A stretch of 64,000 nt of DNA from Cellulosimicrobium sp. CUA-896 (GTDB taxonomy: Bacteria > Actinomycetota > Actinomycetes > Actinomycetales > Cellulomonadaceae). Shown one piece after another: positions 18,809 to 27,964 of the stretch. Both the position numbers and the translations under genes were made by a program. Within the stretch, counting starts at the first letter, position 1, and every line of letters begins with the position of its first letter. The notes under the pieces are model-generated. The model made no database searches and had not been told where the DNA came from. It saw only the letters and a program-made list of their open reading frames with translations. The stretch is taken from assembly GCF_001942335.1 (NCBI RefSeq), contig NZ_MKKH01000010.1, positions 18,444-82,443 of the forward strand, read 5' to 3'.

Positions 18809-19687
18809 ATGACGAGCCCCGCCGTGCCCGACGACGCCCGCCCCGCCGAGTCCGGTCGGCTCGTGCTCGCCGGGACGCCCATCGGCAACGTCGAGGACGC
18901 CAGCCCACGCCTGCGGCGGCTGCTCGCGTCGGCCGACGTCGTCGCGGCGGAGGACACGCGGCGGCTGCGCGCCCTCGCCGGGCGGCTCGACGTCGAGATC
19001 GCCGGGCGGGTCACGAGCTTCCACGAGCACAACGAGGCCGAGCGCGCCGACGACCTGCTCGACGTCGTGGAGGACGGCGGCACGGTGCTCGTCGTCTCCG
19101 ACGCGGGCATGCCGAGCGTCTCGGACCCGGGGTTCCGCGTCGTCGCGCGCGCCGTGGAGCGCGGCGTGCCCGTGACCGCCGCCCCCGGGCCCAGCGCCGT
19201 CCTCACCGCGCTCGCGCTCTCCGGCCTGCCGACGGACCGGTTCTGCTTCGAGGGGTTCCTGCCGCGCAAGGCCGGCGACCGCGCGCGGGCGCTCGCGGCC
19301 CTCGCCGACGAGCCGCGCACGACCGTGTTCTTCGAGGCCCCGCACCGCGTCGCCGACGCGCTCGCCGCGATGGCGGAGGCCTTCGGCCCCGACCGCCCGG
19401 CCGCCGTCGCCCGCGAGCTGACGAAGACCTACGAGGAGGTGCTGCGCGGGACGCTCGGAGAGCTGGCGGCCCGGGCGACCGACGAGCCGCTGCGCGGCGA
19501 GATCTGCGTCGTCGTCGGGGGTGCGCCGCCGCGCGGCCCCGTCCCGGTGGCGGAGCTCGTGCCCGCGGTGCTCGCGCGCGTCGACGGCGGCGAGCGGCTC
19601 AAGGACGTCGTCGGGGACGTCGCCGCGGGCAGCGGCGTGCCGAAGCGCGAGCTGTACGCGGCGGCGCTCGCGGCCCGGGGGCGCTGA
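18809..19687 (+). CDS. rsmI: 16S rRNA 2'-O-ribose C1402 methyltransferase RsmI
   Basis: A 292-residue SAM-dependent tetrapyrrole-methylase-fold enzyme that methylates the 2'-O of C1402 in 16S rRNA. LVLAGTPIGNVEDASPRLRR near the N-terminus, VVAAEDTRRLRALAG, VLVVSDAGMPSVSDPG and TAAPGPSAVLTALALSGLP are the family signatures, and FEGFLPRK follows. The C-terminal HTH-like part is VPKRELYAAALAARGR. It is divergent from pmt and ends 6 bases from the convergent lipoprotein gene. Confidence 0.96.
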   Translation: MTSPAVPDDARPAESGRLVLAGTPIGNVEDASPRLRRLLASADVVAAEDTRRLRALAGRLDVEIAGRVTSFHEHNEAERADDLLDVVEDGGTVLVVSDAGMPSVSDPGFRVVARAVERGVPVTAAPGPSAVLTALALSGLPTDRFCFEGFLPRKAGDRARALAALADEPRTTVFFEAPHRVADALAAMAEAFGPDRPAAVARELTKTYEEVLRGTLGELAARATDEPLRGEICVVVGGAPPRGPVPVAELVPAVLARVDGGERLKDVVGDVAAGSGVPKRELYAAALAARGR

Positions 19688-19693
19688 CGCGGG

Positions 19694-20197
19694 CTACTCC
19701 GCGAGGCCCTCGGCGCTGCCGGTGAGCTTCTCGAGGTCGACGTCGAACACGAGGCACAGCACCTCGCGGTCGCCCTGGCCCCAGCTGCTCTCCGTCGGGG
19801 TCATGGGCCAGTAGCCGAGACGGGACACGTCGTAGGAGATGCCGACGAACGGCTCGAACTCCGCGAGGCAGCGCTCGTCCGCGATCACCTGGATCTCGTC
19901 GGTGCCCGGGAACTCGTCCCCGTCGACGTCGAACGCCGCGTAGACCTCGTTGTCGTGCGGCTCGTCGCACGGGACCGCCTCGACGGACGAGACCTCCGTG
20001 GCGTCCACGTCGCCGTCGTTCGTGCAGTCGCCGACGGTGATGCTGAAGACGTCGGCATTCGCCTCCGCCTCGACGATGGCGCCGTCGTCGCCCCGCACCG
20101 GGTCGGCGGCGGGCAGCAGGCCGCAGCCGGCGAGGCCGAGGGTGGTGACGCCGAGGAGGGCGAGCGGGCGGCGGGCGGTGCGTGCAGCGGAGGGCAT
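19694..20197 (-). CDS. Septum_form-domain lipoprotein
   Basis: A 167-residue surface lipoprotein (lipobox LAGCG). After an acidic linker, FSITVGDCTN to VEAVPCDEPHDNEVYAAF and ERCLAEFEPFVGISYDVSRL match the Septum_form domain, with paired cysteines (DCTN, PCDEPH, ERCL, VLCL) probably forming disulfides outside the cell. The family name comes from an association with septum formation in actinobacteria; the molecular role is unknown. Confidence 0.85.
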   Translation of the reverse strand: MPSAARTARRPLALLGVTTLGLAGCGLLPAADPVRGDDGAIVEAEANADVFSITVGDCTNDGDVDATEVSSVEAVPCDEPHDNEVYAAFDVDGDEFPGTDEIQVIADERCLAEFEPFVGISYDVSRLGYWPMTPTESSWGQGDREVLCLVFDVDLEKLTGSAEGLAE

Positions 20198-20295
20198 GTC
20201 GTGCTTTCTCTCGGTGGTGCGTCCACCCGGCGGGAGCCGGGGGCCACCGAACGGTAGCGCGAGCCGCCCGGCGTGCGCCGGGGTCGTGACGTGCG

Positions 20296-20907
20296 TCACC
20301 GACGGGCGGCGTCCTCGCTGGTCACGAGGTCGACGCCGGCCGCCTGGAGCTCCGCGCGCGCCTGCGCGCCCAGCTCGGGGGTGACCGGGACCGTGAGGTC
20401 GGTGAGCACGCGGGTGGTGAGCCCGAGGGCGTGCGCGTCGAGCGCCGTCGCGCGCACGCAGTGCGACTCGGCGATGCCGACCACGTCGACCTCGCGCACC
20501 CCGGCGTCGCGCAGCACGTCGGCCAGGGCGCGACCCTGGGTGTCGACGCCCTCGAACCCGGAGTACGCCGCCTCGAACTCGCCCTTCTTGAAGCTCACGT
20601 CCGGCGCCAGGTCCGCGAGAGCCGGGTGGAGCTCCGCGTTCGGCGTGCCCGCGATCCCGTGCGGGGGCCACGTGTCGACGAAGTCGGGGGAGGGGCTCCA
20701 GTGCTCGCCGGGGTCGACGTGCCAGTCCTGCGTCGTGACGACGACGTCGTACCGGTCCCGGTGGGACCGCGCGAAGTCGCCGATGCGCTCCGCGACGGCG
20801 TTCCCGCCCTCGACGCCGAGCTCGCCTCCCTCACAGAACGTCGGCTGGACGTCGACCACGATCAGGGCGCGTGCCACGTGCGCGGTCGGGCTCTCGCTCT
20901 CGCTCAT
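20296..20907 (-). CDS. Nicotinamidase/isochorismatase-family hydrolase
   Basis: A 203-residue cysteine hydrolase. The triad of the PncA type is visible: D19 in VVDVQPTF, K108 in SFKKGEF and C150 in ESHCVRAT. The metal site D61, H63, H69 and H83 has PncA spacing (DWH, then H six and twenty residues later). PHGIAGTPNAELHP is also PncA-like. The probable reaction is nicotinamide to nicotinate in NAD salvage; a related amide cannot be excluded. Confidence 0.88.
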   Translation of the reverse strand: MSESESPTAHVARALIVVDVQPTFCEGGELGVEGGNAVAERIGDFARSHRDRYDVVVTTQDWHVDPGEHWSPSPDFVDTWPPHGIAGTPNAELHPALADLAPDVSFKKGEFEAAYSGFEGVDTQGRALADVLRDAGVREVDVVGIAESHCVRATALDAHALGLTTRVLTDLTVPVTPELGAQARAELQAAGVDLVTSEDAARR

Positions 20908-21007
20908 ACGCCCACTCTGCCACCCGCCGGGCGCGTCGGCGGCGGGGTGCCAGGGTGGTGCCCGAGGGTGGACGCGACGACGACGTCACGACGACGGGGA
21001 GGACGGC

Positions 21008-21448
21008 ATGACGCAGGAGCGACCGATCGGGTACTGGCTCAAGCTCGTCGACCGGCTCATCGACGAGAGCCTCGACGACGTCTTCCACCACACCGGCCTG
21101 ACTCGGCGGCACTGGCAGGTGCTCACGATGATCCGGGACGGGGTGAGCGAGGAGACGGCCGTCGACGGCGTCCTGTCGCCGTTCACCGGCGCGTCCGCCG
21201 GCGGTGTCCCCGGCGCGCACGCCACGGCGGTCAGCGCCGAGGTCGACGACCTCGAGCGGCGCGGCTGGGTGACGCGCACGGACGGGCGGCTCGGCGTCAC
21301 GGTCGCGGGCAACCACGCCTACCACGACCTGCTCGAGGGGGTGTCCCGCGCCCGGGAGCGCGTCGCCGAGGGGATCCCGCCCGAGCAGTTCGAGGCGACC
21401 CTCGCGACGCTGCGGCAGATGGCGCACAACCTCGGTCACGGCGGCTGA
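21008..21448 (+). CDS. MarR-like transcriptional regulator
   Basis: A 146-residue winged-helix protein. LKLVDRLIDESLDDVFHHTG is the dimer helix, LTRRHWQVLTMIRDG the first DNA-binding-domain helix, and VDDLERRGWVTRTDGRLGVT the recognition helix and wing. LSPF to AVSAEVDD, between helices, is longer and more Gly-rich than usual in MarR. It starts at the ATG after GGGGAGGACGGC. Its target is unknown; it is divergent from the nicotinamidase-like gene, about 100 bases away. Confidence 0.75.
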   Translation: MTQERPIGYWLKLVDRLIDESLDDVFHHTGLTRRHWQVLTMIRDGVSEETAVDGVLSPFTGASAGGVPGAHATAVSAEVDDLERRGWVTRTDGRLGVTVAGNHAYHDLLEGVSRARERVAEGIPPEQFEATLATLRQMAHNLGHGG

Positions 21449-21573
21449 CGCGCCCGCCCGGCACACCGGGCGAGACGTCCGCCCGCGGCGTCGGGCACGG
21501 GCGTACCCTGCCGGGACGCGCGAGCCGCGCGCACCCCGCGCCCGGACGCGCCCGAGAGAGCTGGAGCACTGCG

Positions 21574-22755
21574 ATGGAGTTCCGCCGGATCCCCGGTCTG
21601 CCGCCCTACGTCTTCACGATCATCGACGGGCTCAAGATCGAGGCACGGCGAGCGGGGCGCGACGTCGTGGACCTCGGCTTCGGCAACCCCGACCTCCCGA
21701 GCCCGCAGGTCGCGGTCGACAAGCTCGCCGAGGCGGCGCAGAACGCGCGCAACCACCGCTACTCCGCGTCGCGCGGCATCCCCAAGCTGCGCGAGGCCGT
21801 CGCGGGGCTGTACCAGCGCCGGTTCCGGGTGAGCCTCGACCCGGAGACCGAGATCATCTCGACCATCGGCGCGAAGGAGGGGTTCAGCCACCTCATGTGG
21901 GTGCTCCTCCAGCCGGGCGACGTCGCGCTCGTCCCCACGCCGAGCTACCCGATCCACATCTGGGGGCCGTACTTCGCGGGCGCGGACGCGCGGCAGGTAC
22001 CCATCGGCGACGGGACCGACGCCGCGGGGTACATCGAGCGGCTCATCGAGGCGTGGGAGCTGGGCTGGCCCAAGCCGCGCGTCGTCGTGCTGTCGTTCCC
22101 GCACAACCCCACGACGACGGTCGCGACCAAGGAGGAGCTCCAGCGCCTCGTCGACTGGGCCCGCGACAAGGACGTCGTGCTCGTGCACGACCTCGCCTAC
22201 GCCGACATGACGTTCGACGGGTTCCGCCCGCCGTCGATCATGGAGTGCGACGGCGCCCGCGAGGTCGCGGTCGAGCTGTACTCGATGACGAAGTCGTTCT
22301 CCATGGCGGGCTGGCGCGTCGCGTTCCTCGTGGGCCGGCGCGACGTCGTCGGCGCGCTCGCCAAGCTCAAGAGCTACCTCGACTACGGCACCTTCCAGCC
22401 CATCCAGATCGCCGCGACGGTCACGCTCAACGAGGCCACGGAGCACCCGCAGGAGATCTCGTCCGTGTACGAGTCCCGGCGCGACGCGCTCGTCGACGGG
22501 CTGCAGCGGATCGGGTGGGACATCCACCGGCCCGGCGGCACGATGTTCGCCTGGGCCCGCATCCCCGAGCCGTACCGCGACATGGGCTCGATCGAGTTCG
22601 CCACCCACCTCGTCGAGGAGTGCGACGTCGCCGTGTCCCCGGGCGTCGGGTTCGGCCCGGGCGGCGACGAGTTCGTGCGGTTCGCGCTCATCGAGAACGA
22701 GCAGCGCATCGCGCAGGCGGTCCGCGGCCTCAAGCGGGGCCTGACGCGGCTCTGA
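21574..22755 (+). CDS. alaC: AlaC-type PLP aminotransferase
   Basis: A 393-residue class I/II aminotransferase, most like the glutamate-pyruvate aminotransferase AlaC (YfdZ). It probably converts pyruvate and glutamate to alanine and 2-oxoglutarate. VVDLGFGNPDLPSPQVAV, HRYSASRGIPKLREAVAGLY, LSFPHNPTTT and HDLAYADMTFDGF are subgroup motifs. The PLP lysine is K240 in SMTKSFSMAGWRVAF, and FVRFALIENEQRI closes the fold. The ATG follows GAGAGAGCTGGAG; a -10-like TACCCT lies 65 bases upstream. Confidence 0.88.
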   Translation: MEFRRIPGLPPYVFTIIDGLKIEARRAGRDVVDLGFGNPDLPSPQVAVDKLAEAAQNARNHRYSASRGIPKLREAVAGLYQRRFRVSLDPETEIISTIGAKEGFSHLMWVLLQPGDVALVPTPSYPIHIWGPYFAGADARQVPIGDGTDAAGYIERLIEAWELGWPKPRVVVLSFPHNPTTTVATKEELQRLVDWARDKDVVLVHDLAYADMTFDGFRPPSIMECDGAREVAVELYSMTKSFSMAGWRVAFLVGRRDVVGALAKLKSYLDYGTFQPIQIAATVTLNEATEHPQEISSVYESRRDALVDGLQRIGWDIHRPGGTMFAWARIPEPYRDMGSIEFATHLVEECDVAVSPGVGFGPGGDEFVRFALIENEQRIAQAVRGLKRGLTRL

Positions 22756-22817
22756 CTCCTCGGGCGTGCTCCGACGTGACCGAGCCGCGGGTGCGGGACC
22801 GTCGCGCGGCGGTGACC

Positions 22818-24087
22818 ATGGGGGGCATGGCGGCTCCCCACGGCACGACGACGCGTGCGCGCCGCGTCGTGGCCGGCGCCGTGCTCGTCGTGCTCGTCGT
22901 GCTCCTCGCCGGGTGCACGGGCGACGGCGCGGGCGGGCCCACGCCGACGCGACCGGCACCACCCCGTCGCCGCCCGCGCAGGAGTCGGACGATCCCGGCA
23001 CGCCCACGGTCGAGCCCGCGCCGGCGCTCGCCGTCGTGCCCGAGGCCGAGGTGACGGCCGAGGACGTCGTCACCGGACTCGACGCGCCGTGGGGGCTCGC
23101 GCCGCTGCCGGACGGCACGCTGCTCGTGTCCCAGCGGGACGAGCGCACCCTCGTCGTCGTCGACCCGGCGACGGGCGCGGTCGAGCCGGTGGGCGGGCCG
23201 GGCGCGACGACCTGCGCGAGGGCACGGTCGCGGACGGGGAGGCGGGCCTGCTCGGGCTCGCCGTCGGCCCGCCGGAGGGCGACGCGCCCGGCGCGGTGTT
23301 CGTCTACCGCACGGCGCCGGACGGGAACGAGGTGCTGCGCGGCACGCTCGCGGGGCGCGAGCTGTCCGCCCTGACCCCGGTCGTCGAGGGGATCCCCGCC
23401 GCGAGCAACCACGACGGCGGACGGATCGCGTTCGGACCGGACGGGTACCTGTACGTGGCGACGGGCGACGCGCAGCGGGAGGGCACGTCCCAGGACCCGG
23501 CGTCGCTCGGCGGCAAGATCCTGCGGGTCACGGTCGACGGCGCACCCGCCCCCGACAACCCCGACCCCGGGTCACCCGTGTGGAGCCTGGGCCACCGCAA
23601 CGTGCAGGGCCTCGCGTGGGACGCCACGGGCCGCATGCTCGCGAGCGAGTTCGGGCAGAACACCTTCGACGAGCTCAACGTGATCGTCCCCGGGGGGAAC
23701 TACGGGTGGCCCGACGTCGAGGGCGCCGGCGGCGCGGACGCCGGGTTCGTCGACCCCGTGACCACGTGGGCGACGGACGACGCGTCGCCCAGCGGCCTCG
23801 CGGTGACGCGCGAGGGTGCGTACCTCGCCGGGCTGCGCGGCCAGGCGCTGCTGCGCGTGCCGTTCGTCACGCCCGACGGCGGGACGGGGGCCGACGCGTT
23901 CGGCGAGCCGCAGGCCCTGCTGACGGATCGTGGGCGCCTGCGGGCGGTCCTCCCCGACCCGGCCAACCCACCGGGAGAGGACGGCAGCGCCGTGCTGTTC
24001 GTGCTGACGAACAACACCGACGGGCGCGGCGACCCGCGCGAGGGCGACGACAGGCTCCTGCGGGTGAGGGTGCAGCCGACGGGCTGA
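22818..24087 (+). CDS. PQQ-dependent soluble sugar dehydrogenase-like lipoprotein, two frameshifts
   Basis: About 423 residues. A signal peptide with lipobox VLLAGCTG leads into a six-bladed beta-propeller of the GDH/YliI (soluble aldose dehydrogenase) family, which oxidises sugars with PQQ outside the cytoplasmic membrane. NHDGGRIAFGPDGYLYVATG carries the catalytic His. WSLGHRNVQGLAW, DELNVIVPGGNYGWPDVEG and DDRLLRVRV are family landmarks. The lipoprotein part, blade 1 (VTGLDAPWGLAPLPDGTLLV) and blades 2-6 lie in three successive frames; one base is missing near 22935-22960 and one near 23195-23220. Start ATG 22818, or 22827. Confidence 0.87.
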
Positions 24088-24153
24088 CCGTCGGCCGCGG
24101 CGGGAGGGGTCGGAGGAGCCCTCGTGAAGACCGTGTGCCCGCAGCGCCGCGGT

Positions 24154-24182
24154 TTGGCCCTCGATAACGAATCGGTTACGGT
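24154..24182 (+). promoter_or_regulatory. Promoter of rpf-like gene 1 with a conserved spacer element
   Basis: TTGGCC (24154-24159), 17 bases, TACGGT (24177-24182). The spacer holds GATAACGAATCGGTTAC, which is shared with the promoter of rpf-like gene 3 (one difference in 25 bases). On the other strand it reads GTAACC-N5-GTTATC, a direct repeat with 11-base spacing, as bound by OmpR-family regulators. Confidence 0.6.
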
Positions 24183-24394
24183 CGAGTGTCTCGCGCGGTG
24201 AGCGCCCTGGCCCGGTGTAGCGATCCCGCCCCGAGACGAGGCGCCATGTCCGCCCGGGAGCAGCCCGAACGGCGGTGGAGCGGCGCCGTGGAACGGCCGG
24301 ATCGGCCGGACGACGAGAGAGCGCCCAAGAGGCGCCGGTGCGCGTGCGCCCGTCGACCGCCGTGCCGGGAACCCCCCGATCGACTTGGACCACT
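24183..24394 (+). other. Long leader of rpf-like gene 1
   Basis: About 210 untranslated bases separate the promoter from the chosen start. It is G/C-rich with several possible stems. The last 40 bases (GTGCCGGGAA, then TGGACC just before the start) are similar to the end of the rpf-like gene 3 leader. I do not see the conserved segments of the c-di-AMP (ydaO) riboswitch that often precedes actinobacterial rpf genes. Confidence 0.4.
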
Positions 24395-25654
24395 GTGCGC
24401 AACTTCTTCCGCTCGGCCGCGCCCGCGGCCGGAACTCCTGCCGAGAACGCCCCGGACGCCCTCGTGACCGCCGAGGCCGCGACGCCCACCCGTGCCGCCG
24501 CCCGCGCCGGTCGCCGTGCGTCGCGCCGCCGGTCGGTCGTCCTCGTCGCCGCCACCGTCGCCGCGGTCGCCACCGGCACGGGCGCCGTCGCCTACGGTCA
24601 GGCCAGCAAGACCGTGACCCTCGACGTCGACGGCACCGTCACGACCGTCACCACCACCGCCGGCTCCGTGCAGGGCGCGCTCGACGCCGCCGGCGTCGAG
24701 GTCGACGACCGAGACCTCGTCGCCCCCGAGCCCGACGCCGCCCTGCGCGAGGGCGCGGACGTCGTCGTGCGCCTCGGCAAGCAGGTCACCGTCCAGGCCG
24801 ACGGCGAGCAGGACGACGTCTGGCTCACCGCCCTCGACGCCGACGAGGCGCTGCGGACCCTCGCCGAGCGCGGCGGCGACGTGCGCCTCGTCGCGTCCCG
24901 CTCCGGCGAGCGCGCCTCCCTCGACCTCCAGCTCGACGCGGACGGCCCCGTCAACGTCGTCGCGGACGGCGAGACGACCGTGGCGCCCGACGGCAGCGTC
25001 GGCGTGGAGCGGCTCCTCGCCGACCGCGGCGTCGAGCTCGGCGAGCTCGACCGCGTCAGCGTGCAGCGCGACGAGGCCGCCGACCCCGCCGTCTCCCTCG
25101 TCGTGCAGCGCGTCACCGTCGAGCGTCAGGAGACGACGGCGCCCGTCCCGCACGAGACCGTGGAGAAGGCGGACGGCAACCGGTACAGCGACGACCCGGC
25201 CGTCGTCGAGCAGCAGGGCGCCGACGGCGTCACCACCACCGTGTTCGACGTCACCCTGGTCGACGGCGTCGAGGAGTCGCGCGAGGTCGTCTCCGAGGAC
25301 GTCACCACCGCGCCCGTCGACCACGTCGTCGTCAAGGGCACCAAGGAGCGCCCGAAGGACCCGCGCGCGCTCGGCCGCCTCATGGCCTCCGAGCGCGGCT
25401 GGGGCGGCGACCAGTTCGCGTGCCTCGACAAGCTGTGGACCAAGGAGTCCAACTGGCGCGTGAACGCCGACAACCCGACGTCGAGCGCCTACGGCATCCC
25501 GCAGTCCCTCCCGGGCTCGAAGATGGCGAGCAAGGGCGCCGACTGGGCGACCAACCCCGCGACCCAGATCGCGTGGGGCCTGGACTACATCGCCGGCTCG
25601 TACGGCACCCCGTGCAGCGCCTGGGCGCACTCGCAGGCGAACAACTGGTACTGA
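24395..25654 (+). CDS. Rpf-like peptidoglycan hydrolase 1 (DUF348 x3, G5, lytic transglycosylase)
   Basis: A 419-residue secreted or membrane-anchored protein. After a basic tail and a membrane helix (SVVLVAATVAAVATGTGAVA) come three YabE-like DUF348 units (KTVTLDVDGTVTTV, KQVTVQADGE and GPVNVVADGE), a G5 domain (RVTVERQETTAPVPHETV to DHVVVKGTKERP) and a C-terminal lytic-transglycosylase-like domain (ACLDKLWTKESNWRV, catalytic E351, then SSAYGIPQSLPGSKMASKG). It should cleave peptidoglycan glycan strands during growth or resuscitation. The N-terminal half is nearly the same as gene 3 and the catalytic domain nearly the same as gene 2, so it looks mosaic. Start GTG 24395; an in-frame GTG at 24362 is possible. 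Confidence 0.9.
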   Translation: MRNFFRSAAPAAGTPAENAPDALVTAEAATPTRAAARAGRRASRRRSVVLVAATVAAVATGTGAVAYGQASKTVTLDVDGTVTTVTTTAGSVQGALDAAGVEVDDRDLVAPEPDAALREGADVVVRLGKQVTVQADGEQDDVWLTALDADEALRTLAERGGDVRLVASRSGERASLDLQLDADGPVNVVADGETTVAPDGSVGVERLLADRGVELGELDRVSVQRDEAADPAVSLVVQRVTVERQETTAPVPHETVEKADGNRYSDDPAVVEQQGADGVTTTVFDVTLVDGVEESREVVSEDVTTAPVDHVVVKGTKERPKDPRALGRLMASERGWGGDQFACLDKLWTKESNWRVNADNPTSSAYGIPQSLPGSKMASKGADWATNPATQIAWGLDYIAGSYGTPCSAWAHSQANNWY

Positions 25655-25700
25655 GCCGTTCCGCCGGGTGAGGTGCGCGGGCTGGGCCCGCGGTCCTGCA

Positions 25701-25781
25701 CCGAGGGGCGCGCGGGTCTTCCATCCGCCGCTCGTCCCTCGCGGCTCCCGCCAGGCTCGCCACGACCCGCGCGCCCCTCGG
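25701..25781 (+). repeat. Hairpin element, copy 1 (conserved loop, 18-bp stem)
   Basis: CCGAGGGGCGCGCGGGTC (25701-25718) is the exact reverse complement of 25764-25781. The 45-base loop matches the loop of copy 2, read on the other strand, at all but five of 47 aligned columns. It contains the mini-hairpin GCGG-CTC-CCGC and the motif GCTCGTCCC. The stem differs from that of copy 2, yet both are perfectly paired. Confidence 0.85.
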
Positions 25782-25860
25782 CTCCGGCCCGCTCGTCCCG
25801 CACCGTGCCGCGGCGTGACGATCCGCGCGCCCCTCGACTCCGGCCCGCTCGTCCCACACC
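25767..25860. repeat. 38-bp direct repeat, two copies
   Basis: 25767-25804 and 25823-25860 match at 36 of 38 positions and are offset by 56 bases. The first copy overlaps the right arm of hairpin copy 1. Both contain GCCCGCTCGTCCC, a motif also present in the hairpin loop. Confidence 0.85.
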
Positions 25861-25961
25861 TCGCCCTCGCGCCGCCTCGCCGGTGACGCGTCCGGGCCGG
25901 GTGCGGGACGTCGTCGTACGGGAGCGACGGCACCAGGCGACCCGACCGCCGAGGGCGGGAC

Positions 25962-26046
25962 GGGTGGGAGGCGGCGGGCCGTGGCGGGCCTGGCGGGAGC
26001 CCGCGAGGTACGAGCGGGCGGATGGTAGGCCCGCCGCCTCCCACCC
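25962..26046 (-). repeat. Hairpin element, copy 2 (inverted, 19-bp stem)
   Basis: GGGTGGGAGGCGGCGGGCC (25962-25980) pairs exactly with 26028-26046. The 47-base loop, read on the minus strand, is the same as that of copy 1 apart from three substitutions and two one-base gaps. It includes GCGGG-CT-CCCGC and GCTCGTACC. Relative to copy 1 most stem positions differ in a compensatory way. Confidence 0.85.
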
Positions 26047-26069
26047 CGGGACGCCCGGACGCGACCGTC

Positions 26070-26111
26070 GCACCCCGACCACCGCACCCCGACCACCGCA
26101 CCCCCACCACG
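26070..26111. repeat. 14-bp tandem repeat, three copies
   Basis: GCACCCCGACCACC occurs at 26070 and 26084; a third copy at 26098 differs at two bases. It lies just upstream of the metG promoter. Confidence 0.75.
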
Positions 26112-26159
26112 GCGAGACGGACGACGCCCCGGGACAGCGGACCACTAGGATCGGGCCCC

Positions 26160-27962
26160 ATGACCCACATCCTCTCGGCCGTGGCGTGGCCGTACGCGAA
26201 CGGCCCGCGCCACATCGGTCACGTCGCAGGTTTCGGTGTCCCGTCGGACGTCTTCAGCCGGCACATGCGGATGGCGGGTCACGACGTGCTGATGGTCTCG
26301 GGGACGGACGAGCACGGGACGCCGATCCTCGTGCAGGCCGACAAGGAGGGCGTGAGCCCGCAGGCGCTGGCGGACCGGTACAACCGGGTGATCGTCGAGG
26401 ATCTCCACCAGCTCGGCCTGTCCTACGACCTGTTCACGCGGACGACGACGCGCAACCACTACGCCGTGGTGCAGGAGATGTTCCGCACGGTGCACAAGAA
26501 CGGGTACATGGTCGAGCAGACGACCATGGGCGCGATCTCGCCGTCGACGGGCCGTACGCTGCCGGACCGCTACATCGAGGGCACGTGCCCGATCTGCGGG
26601 TACGACGGCGCGCGCGGCGACCAGTGCGACAACTGCGGCAACCAGCTCGACGCGATCGACCTGATCAACCCGAAGAGCCGCATCAACGGCGAGACGCCGA
26701 AGTTCGTCGAGTCGGACCACTTCTTCCTGGACCTGCCGGCGTTCGTGGACGCGCTGGGGGACTGGCTGCGCACGCGCACGGAGTGGCGCCCGAACGTGCT
26801 GAAGTTCTCGCTGAACCTGCTCGACGACGTGCGCCCGCGCGCGATGACGCGCGACATCGACTGGGGCATCCCGGTGCCGCTGGACGGCTGGGAGCAGAAC
26901 TCGAGCAAGCGTCTGTACGTGTGGTTCGACGCGGTGATCGGCTACCTGTCGGCGTCGATCGAGTGGGCGCGCCGCACGGGCGACCCGGAGGCGTGGCGCG
27001 CGTACTGGAACGACCCCGACGCGCGGTCGTACTACTTCATGGGCAAGGACAACATCACGTTCCACTCCCAGATCTGGCCGGCGGAGCTGCTGGCTTACGA
27101 CGGTCGGGGCAGCAAGGGCGGCACGCCGGGCGCGTACGGGAACCTCCAGCTGCCGACGGAGGTGGTCTCGAGCGAGTTCCTCAACGTGGAGGGGCAGAAG
27201 TTCTCGTCCTCGCGCGGCGTCGTGATCTACGTGCGCGACATGCTCGCGCGCTACCAGCCGGACGCGTTCCGCTACTACGTCGCGGCGGCGGGGCCGGAGA
27301 ACCAGGACGTCGACTTCACGTGGGCGGACTTCCAGCGCCGCACCAACGACGAGCTCGTCGCGGGCTGGGGCAACCTCGTGAACCGCACGGCGAACCTCGT
27401 GCACAAGAACTTCGGCGAGATCCCCGCACCCACGGAGCGGCAGCCGGTCGACGAGGGCCTGCTCGCGACGACGACGACGGCGTTCGGCCGCGTGGGCGAG
27501 CTCATCGCGACGCACCGCCAGCGCGCCGCCGTCGCGGAGGCGATGAAGACGGTCGGCGAGGTGAACAAGTACGTCTCGGACACCGAGCCGTGGAAGCTCA
27601 AGACGGACCCGGACCGGCTCGCGACGGTGCTGCACACCGTCACGCAGGCGGTGAGCGACCTCAACACGATCCTGTCGCCGTTCCTGCCGCACTCGGCGCA
27701 GCAGGTGCACGAGGCCTTCGGGGGCACGGGCACGATCGCGCCGCAGCCGCGCATCGAGGAGGTCACGGACCTCGACGACGACTCGCGGCACTACCCGGTC
27801 ATCACGGGCGACTACCGGCGCGGCGAGGGCGGCACGCTCCCGGCGTGGGAGCCGCGCCCGGTGGTGCCCGGCACGCCGGTGGGCAAGCCGTCGCCGGTGT
27901 TCACCAAGCTCGACGACTCGATCGTCGAGGAGGAGCTCGAGCGCCTGCGCGAGTCGGCCTGA
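26160..27962 (+). CDS. metG: Methionyl-tRNA synthetase
   Basis: A 600-residue class I synthetase that charges tRNA-Met. The HIGH-like motif is in [16 protein letters not shown] at the N-terminus. A zinc knuckle follows ([18 protein letters not shown]), with [15 protein letters not shown] in the catalytic core and the KMSKS-equivalent [11 protein letters not shown] (K347). The anticodon-binding helices follow. The C-terminal tRNA-binding domain of some MetGs is absent, as usual in actinobacteria. TAGGAT lies 8 bases before the ATG, so the transcript is probably leaderless. It is followed 2 bases later by tatD. Confidence 0.97.
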   Translation: MTHILSAVAWPYANGPRHIGHVAGFGVPSDVFSRHMRMAGHDVLMVSGTDEHGTPILVQADKEGVSPQALADRYNRVIVEDLHQLGLSYDLFTRTTTRNHYAVVQEMFRTVHKNGYMVEQTTMGAISPSTGRTLPDRYIEGTCPICGYDGARGDQCDNCGNQLDAIDLINPKSRINGETPKFVESDHFFLDLPAFVDALGDWLRTRTEWRPNVLKFSLNLLDDVRPRAMTRDIDWGIPVPLDGWEQNSSKRLYVWFDAVIGYLSASIEWARRTGDPEAWRAYWNDPDARSYYFMGKDNITFHSQIWPAELLAYDGRGSKGGTPGAYGNLQLPTEVVSSEFLNVEGQKFSSSRGVVIYVRDMLARYQPDAFRYYVAAAGPENQDVDFTWADFQRRTNDELVAGWGNLVNRTANLVHKNFGEIPAPTERQPVDEGLLATTTTAFGRVGELIATHRQRAAVAEAMKTVGEVNKYVSDTEPWKLKTDPDRLATVLHTVTQAVSDLNTILSPFLPHSAQQVHEAFGGTGTIAPQPRIEEVTDLDDDSRHYPVITGDYRRGEGGTLPAWEPRPVVPGTPVGKPSPVFTKLDDSIVEEELERLRESA

Positions 27963-27964
27963 CG

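Larger units (their letters stand above)
25655..26159. other. Repeat-rich intergenic region between rpf-like gene 1 and metG
   Basis: Five hundred bases without a believable gene. It holds two hairpin elements (25701-25781 and 25962-26046), a 38-bp direct repeat (25767-25804 and 25823-25860), a motif GCTCGT(C/A)CC in four places (25730, 25791, 25847 and inverted at 26007), a 14-bp triplicate (26070-26111) and the metG promoter. Confidence 0.8.

Noticed and set aside
24183..24394. c-di-AMP (ydaO) riboswitch in the rpf leaders
   Set aside because: Such riboswitches often precede actinobacterial rpf genes, but I could not find the conserved GAATCC- or AGCTAACC-like segments in either long leader. 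A covariance-model search (RF00379) would settle it.
25673..26159. Open frames reading through the rpf-metG intergenic region
   Set aside because: They consist of Arg/Pro/Gly repeats created by the DNA repeats, have no ribosome site, and frames on both strands are equally open.
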